From: Oceanobacillus timonensis
GTDB taxonomy: Bacteria > Bacillota > Bacilli > Bacillales > Amphibacillaceae
Direction: 5' to 3'
NCBI RefSeq assembly: GCF_900166635.1
Contig: NZ_LT800497.1
Span: forward strand, 1,950,378 to 2,014,377
Length of the DNA stretch: 64,000 nucleotides
Part shown: one piece after another, positions 62,213-64,000 of the stretch
How positions within the stretch are numbered: the stretch's first letter is position 1
How the letters are laid out: the number at the start of each line of letters is the position of its first letter
Position numbers and translations under genes: made by a program
The notes under the pieces: model-generated
Databases searched by the model: none
The model's input: the letters and a program-made list of their open reading frames with translations, nothing else
Told to the model about the DNA's origin: nothing

Positions 62213-63910
62213 ATGAAACAGCTAAAAAATACGTTATCACAAATTGACCATAAAAGTTACAAAGCATACAAACAAATTGCCGGAAGTTATATGTATCCGC
62301 GTCATACGCTTTATATAGATTATGTACAAGGAGACCCATTTGCCAGCCCTTCTAAAATAAGAGTTGTTATTCCGGAAAAAGAGCGTGCCATCGCATCCGA
62401 ATGGCTGGAAACAAAAGCACGTCGAATTGCTGTAGAAGATGCTTTTGCCAGAGTGGTCAGTAAAGCAGTACATCAAAATAACATACCTGTGAAAGGTTCC
62501 GGTAAAAGTGGCATGATTGCTTTTGACGGACCGGGTCAGGAGATACTGGAACGCACTGGTGTCCGTATTTCAGAGCAATCCATAACCGTTTGTTTATCAG
62601 TAGGTTTACCTGCTAATGGACGTACGATAAACGGAAAAGAAGCAATGAAGTTATTTGATCAAGTCGTTCCATCGTTAATCGAACACTCCATTTTTCAAAT
62701 TCAGGATAGAACAATTCAGCAAGCTATCCAGTTAGCAGATCAACAGGAAACGATCTGGGAGAAAATGAAAGAAAACAATTGGGTCAGTTTTATTGCCAAT
62801 GGCTCTATTTTGCCGAGAAAAAGCGGTGTCAGTGATTTACCGGCCAAGGGAGCGATAGCTTTCAGGAGCCCTGCAGAAGATGAAGTGGAGCTGGAACTTC
62901 CGCACGGCAAAACAATAAAAGGAATGGCGGTCAAACAGGGAGTCACTCTGATTACCGGCGGTGGTTATCATGGGAAAAGTACGCTGCTTCAAGCGATAGA
63001 GCGCGGTGTCTATCCGCATTGTAATGGAGATGGACGTGAATTTATTTGTACCGATCCGAGTGCTGTCAAAATACGAGCAGAGGATGGCAGAGAGATTTCG
63101 TCTGTGGATATCTCTCCTTTCATTTCCAATCTTCCTCATGGAAAAGATACAACTTCTTTTTCATCAAGTAATGCAAGCGGAAGTACGTCACAGGCGGCAA
63201 ATGTGATGGAAGCATTAGAAATCGGAGCAGAAACATTATTGATTGATGAAGATACGAGTGCAACGAATTTTATGATCCGCGACGGTCGCATGCAAAAGCT
63301 GATTGATCCTGAAAATGAACCGATTACGCCATTTATTCACCGTATCACGCAGCTGGCGGAAGAAGCCGATAAATCGGTTATTTTGGTGACAGGCGGCTCC
63401 GGAGATTATTTTGCAGTGGCTGATAATGTGATTCTAATGGAGGAATATAAGCCGAAAAATGTAACAAAAAGAGCAAAAGAAATCATAAAGGAAGATCCAA
63501 TTGCTCATAGTAATGTAGAACCGACGGATTTCATGAATGTGAAGAACCGGAAGTTATTAGCTTCTACATTTCCCAAACAAGCGGATCGAAAATTCAAGAT
63601 TCAGGCGAAAGGACAATTTCAAATCTTATTTGGAAAAGAGCCGATTACTTTTGCTTATACAGAACAGTTAACAGACCCGTCCCAAACAAGAATGATTGCC
63701 GAAGTTATCCAATACCTTTATCGGAATAATGGGGAACAATATGCTTCCTTTTCGGATCTCATTCAACATATAGATGATAAAATGGATCAGGGATTGGAAA
63801 AACTGACGAAGAGCAATGGAAAACATCCTGGAGACTTGGCCAGACCAAGGAAAAATGAAATTGCAGCGGTACTGAATCGGATGCGTAAAGCTGTATTTTC
63901 CATGAAGTAA
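62213..63910 (+). CDS. COG3044 ABC-class ATPase
   Basis: This 565-aa protein is a predicted soluble ATPase of the ABC class with no membrane domain. It has an N-terminal region (YPRHTLYIDYVQGDPFASPS), Walker A TGGGYHGKSTLLQAIERGVY (near residue 248), and the conserved FSSSNASGSTSQAANVMEAL segment at the ABC-signature position. Walker B is LLIDEDTSATNFMIRD, followed by VILVTGGSGDYF and a helical C-terminus. GGAGGAG lies 5 nt before the ATG at 62213. The family occurs in many bacteria and fungi; its substrate is not established. Confidence 0.88.
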   Translation: MKQLKNTLSQIDHKSYKAYKQIAGSYMYPRHTLYIDYVQGDPFASPSKIRVVIPEKERAIASEWLETKARRIAVEDAFARVVSKAVHQNNIPVKGSGKSGMIAFDGPGQEILERTGVRISEQSITVCLSVGLPANGRTINGKEAMKLFDQVVPSLIEHSIFQIQDRTIQQAIQLADQQETIWEKMKENNWVSFIANGSILPRKSGVSDLPAKGAIAFRSPAEDEVELELPHGKTIKGMAVKQGVTLITGGGYHGKSTLLQAIERGVYPHCNGDGREFICTDPSAVKIRAEDGREISSVDISPFISNLPHGKDTTSFSSSNASGSTSQAANVMEALEIGAETLLIDEDTSATNFMIRDGRMQKLIDPENEPITPFIHRITQLAEEADKSVILVTGGSGDYFAVADNVILMEEYKPKNVTKRAKEIIKEDPIAHSNVEPTDFMNVKNRKLLASTFPKQADRKFKIQAKGQFQILFGKEPITFAYTEQLTDPSQTRMIAEVIQYLYRNNGEQYASFSDLIQHIDDKMDQGLEKLTKSNGKHPGDLARPRKNEIAAVLNRMRKAVFSMK

Positions 63911-63993
63911 GCAATAAATATGGAATGCTGTTTTTAAACGTTTCGATTCCTATAAGTTTGTCAAGATTTCAGATAAAAGAAAGGGGGGGCGGT

Positions 63994-64000
63994 ATGGTGA
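63994..64000 (+). CDS. Possible start of the next gene (cut by window edge)
   Basis: An ATG at 63994 follows the G-rich AAAGGGGGGGCGG with ribosome-binding-site spacing. Only two codons are visible, so nothing can be said about the product. Confidence 0.3.

Overview
The window reads as chromosome of a low-GC, endospore-forming Bacillaceae, most like the Oceanobacillus/Virgibacillus group. The signs are two CotD-type spore coat genes with sigma-K-like promoters, a T-box in front of proBA, a guanine riboswitch in front of xpt-pbuX, a YthAB/CbdAB-type cytochrome bd with a CydS peptide, and dispersed repeats typical of Bacillaceae. Species was not determined, and all family assignments come from reading motifs, not from searches.

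Layout. 0-7 kb: edge of an unknown minus-strand gene, an amino-acid ABC importer (glnHPQ), a YczE-type membrane protein, a minus-strand set (DinB-fold protein, glycine-oxidase-like flavoenzyme, 43-aa membrane peptide), ppaC and a cold-shock gene. 7-10 kb: cotD-like, ypsA, a SIMPL-domain protein and a heptad-repeat coiled-coil protein. 10-15 kb: N-acetylmuramic acid salvage (murR, murQ, murP, mupG). 14.8-17.0 kb: a MITE-like element with 16-bp inverted ends and a 10-bp target duplication, interrupted by a group II intron with an intact reverse transcriptase. 17-24 kb: acetyltransferase, second CotD, FMN reductase, MFS exporter, pdxK, a C45-type hydrolase, an endonuclease III relative and a small membrane protein. 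24-31 kb: cydDC converging on cydABS, plus an NRDE protein.

31-34 kb: T-box-proBA and a second small inverted-end repeat. 34-37 kb: metallo-beta-lactamase-fold protein, DnaQ-type exonuclease, a structured RNA gene that resembles 6S RNA, an SDR enzyme with a sigma-B-like promoter, and a glyoxalase-fold protein. 37-41 kb: riboswitch-xpt-pbuX, a small membrane protein, maa and a deoxyinosine glycosylase. 41-48 kb: a two-component system and a three-gene ABC exporter arranged like the linearmycin-resistance lnrJKLMN genes, but with ctaG and a repeat copy between the two parts. 48-49 kb: decayed repeats and an IS1595-type transposase remnant. 49-52 kb: a marR-CPBP pair and an alpha/beta hydrolase. 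52-60 kb: argC-argJ-argB-argD-carB under a promoter with ARG-box-like palindromes; carA and argF are absent. 60-64 kb: unknown membrane protein, dat, tRNA-Gly(UCC), a COG3044 ATPase, and possibly the start of the next gene.

Most of the window is ordinary core metabolism with clear operons and hairpin terminators. The parts most worth a second look are the interrupted MITE and its second copy, the 6S-like RNA, the peptides of 30 and 43 aa, the carA-less arginine operon, and the split lnr-like locus with a perfect palindrome in the exporter promoter.
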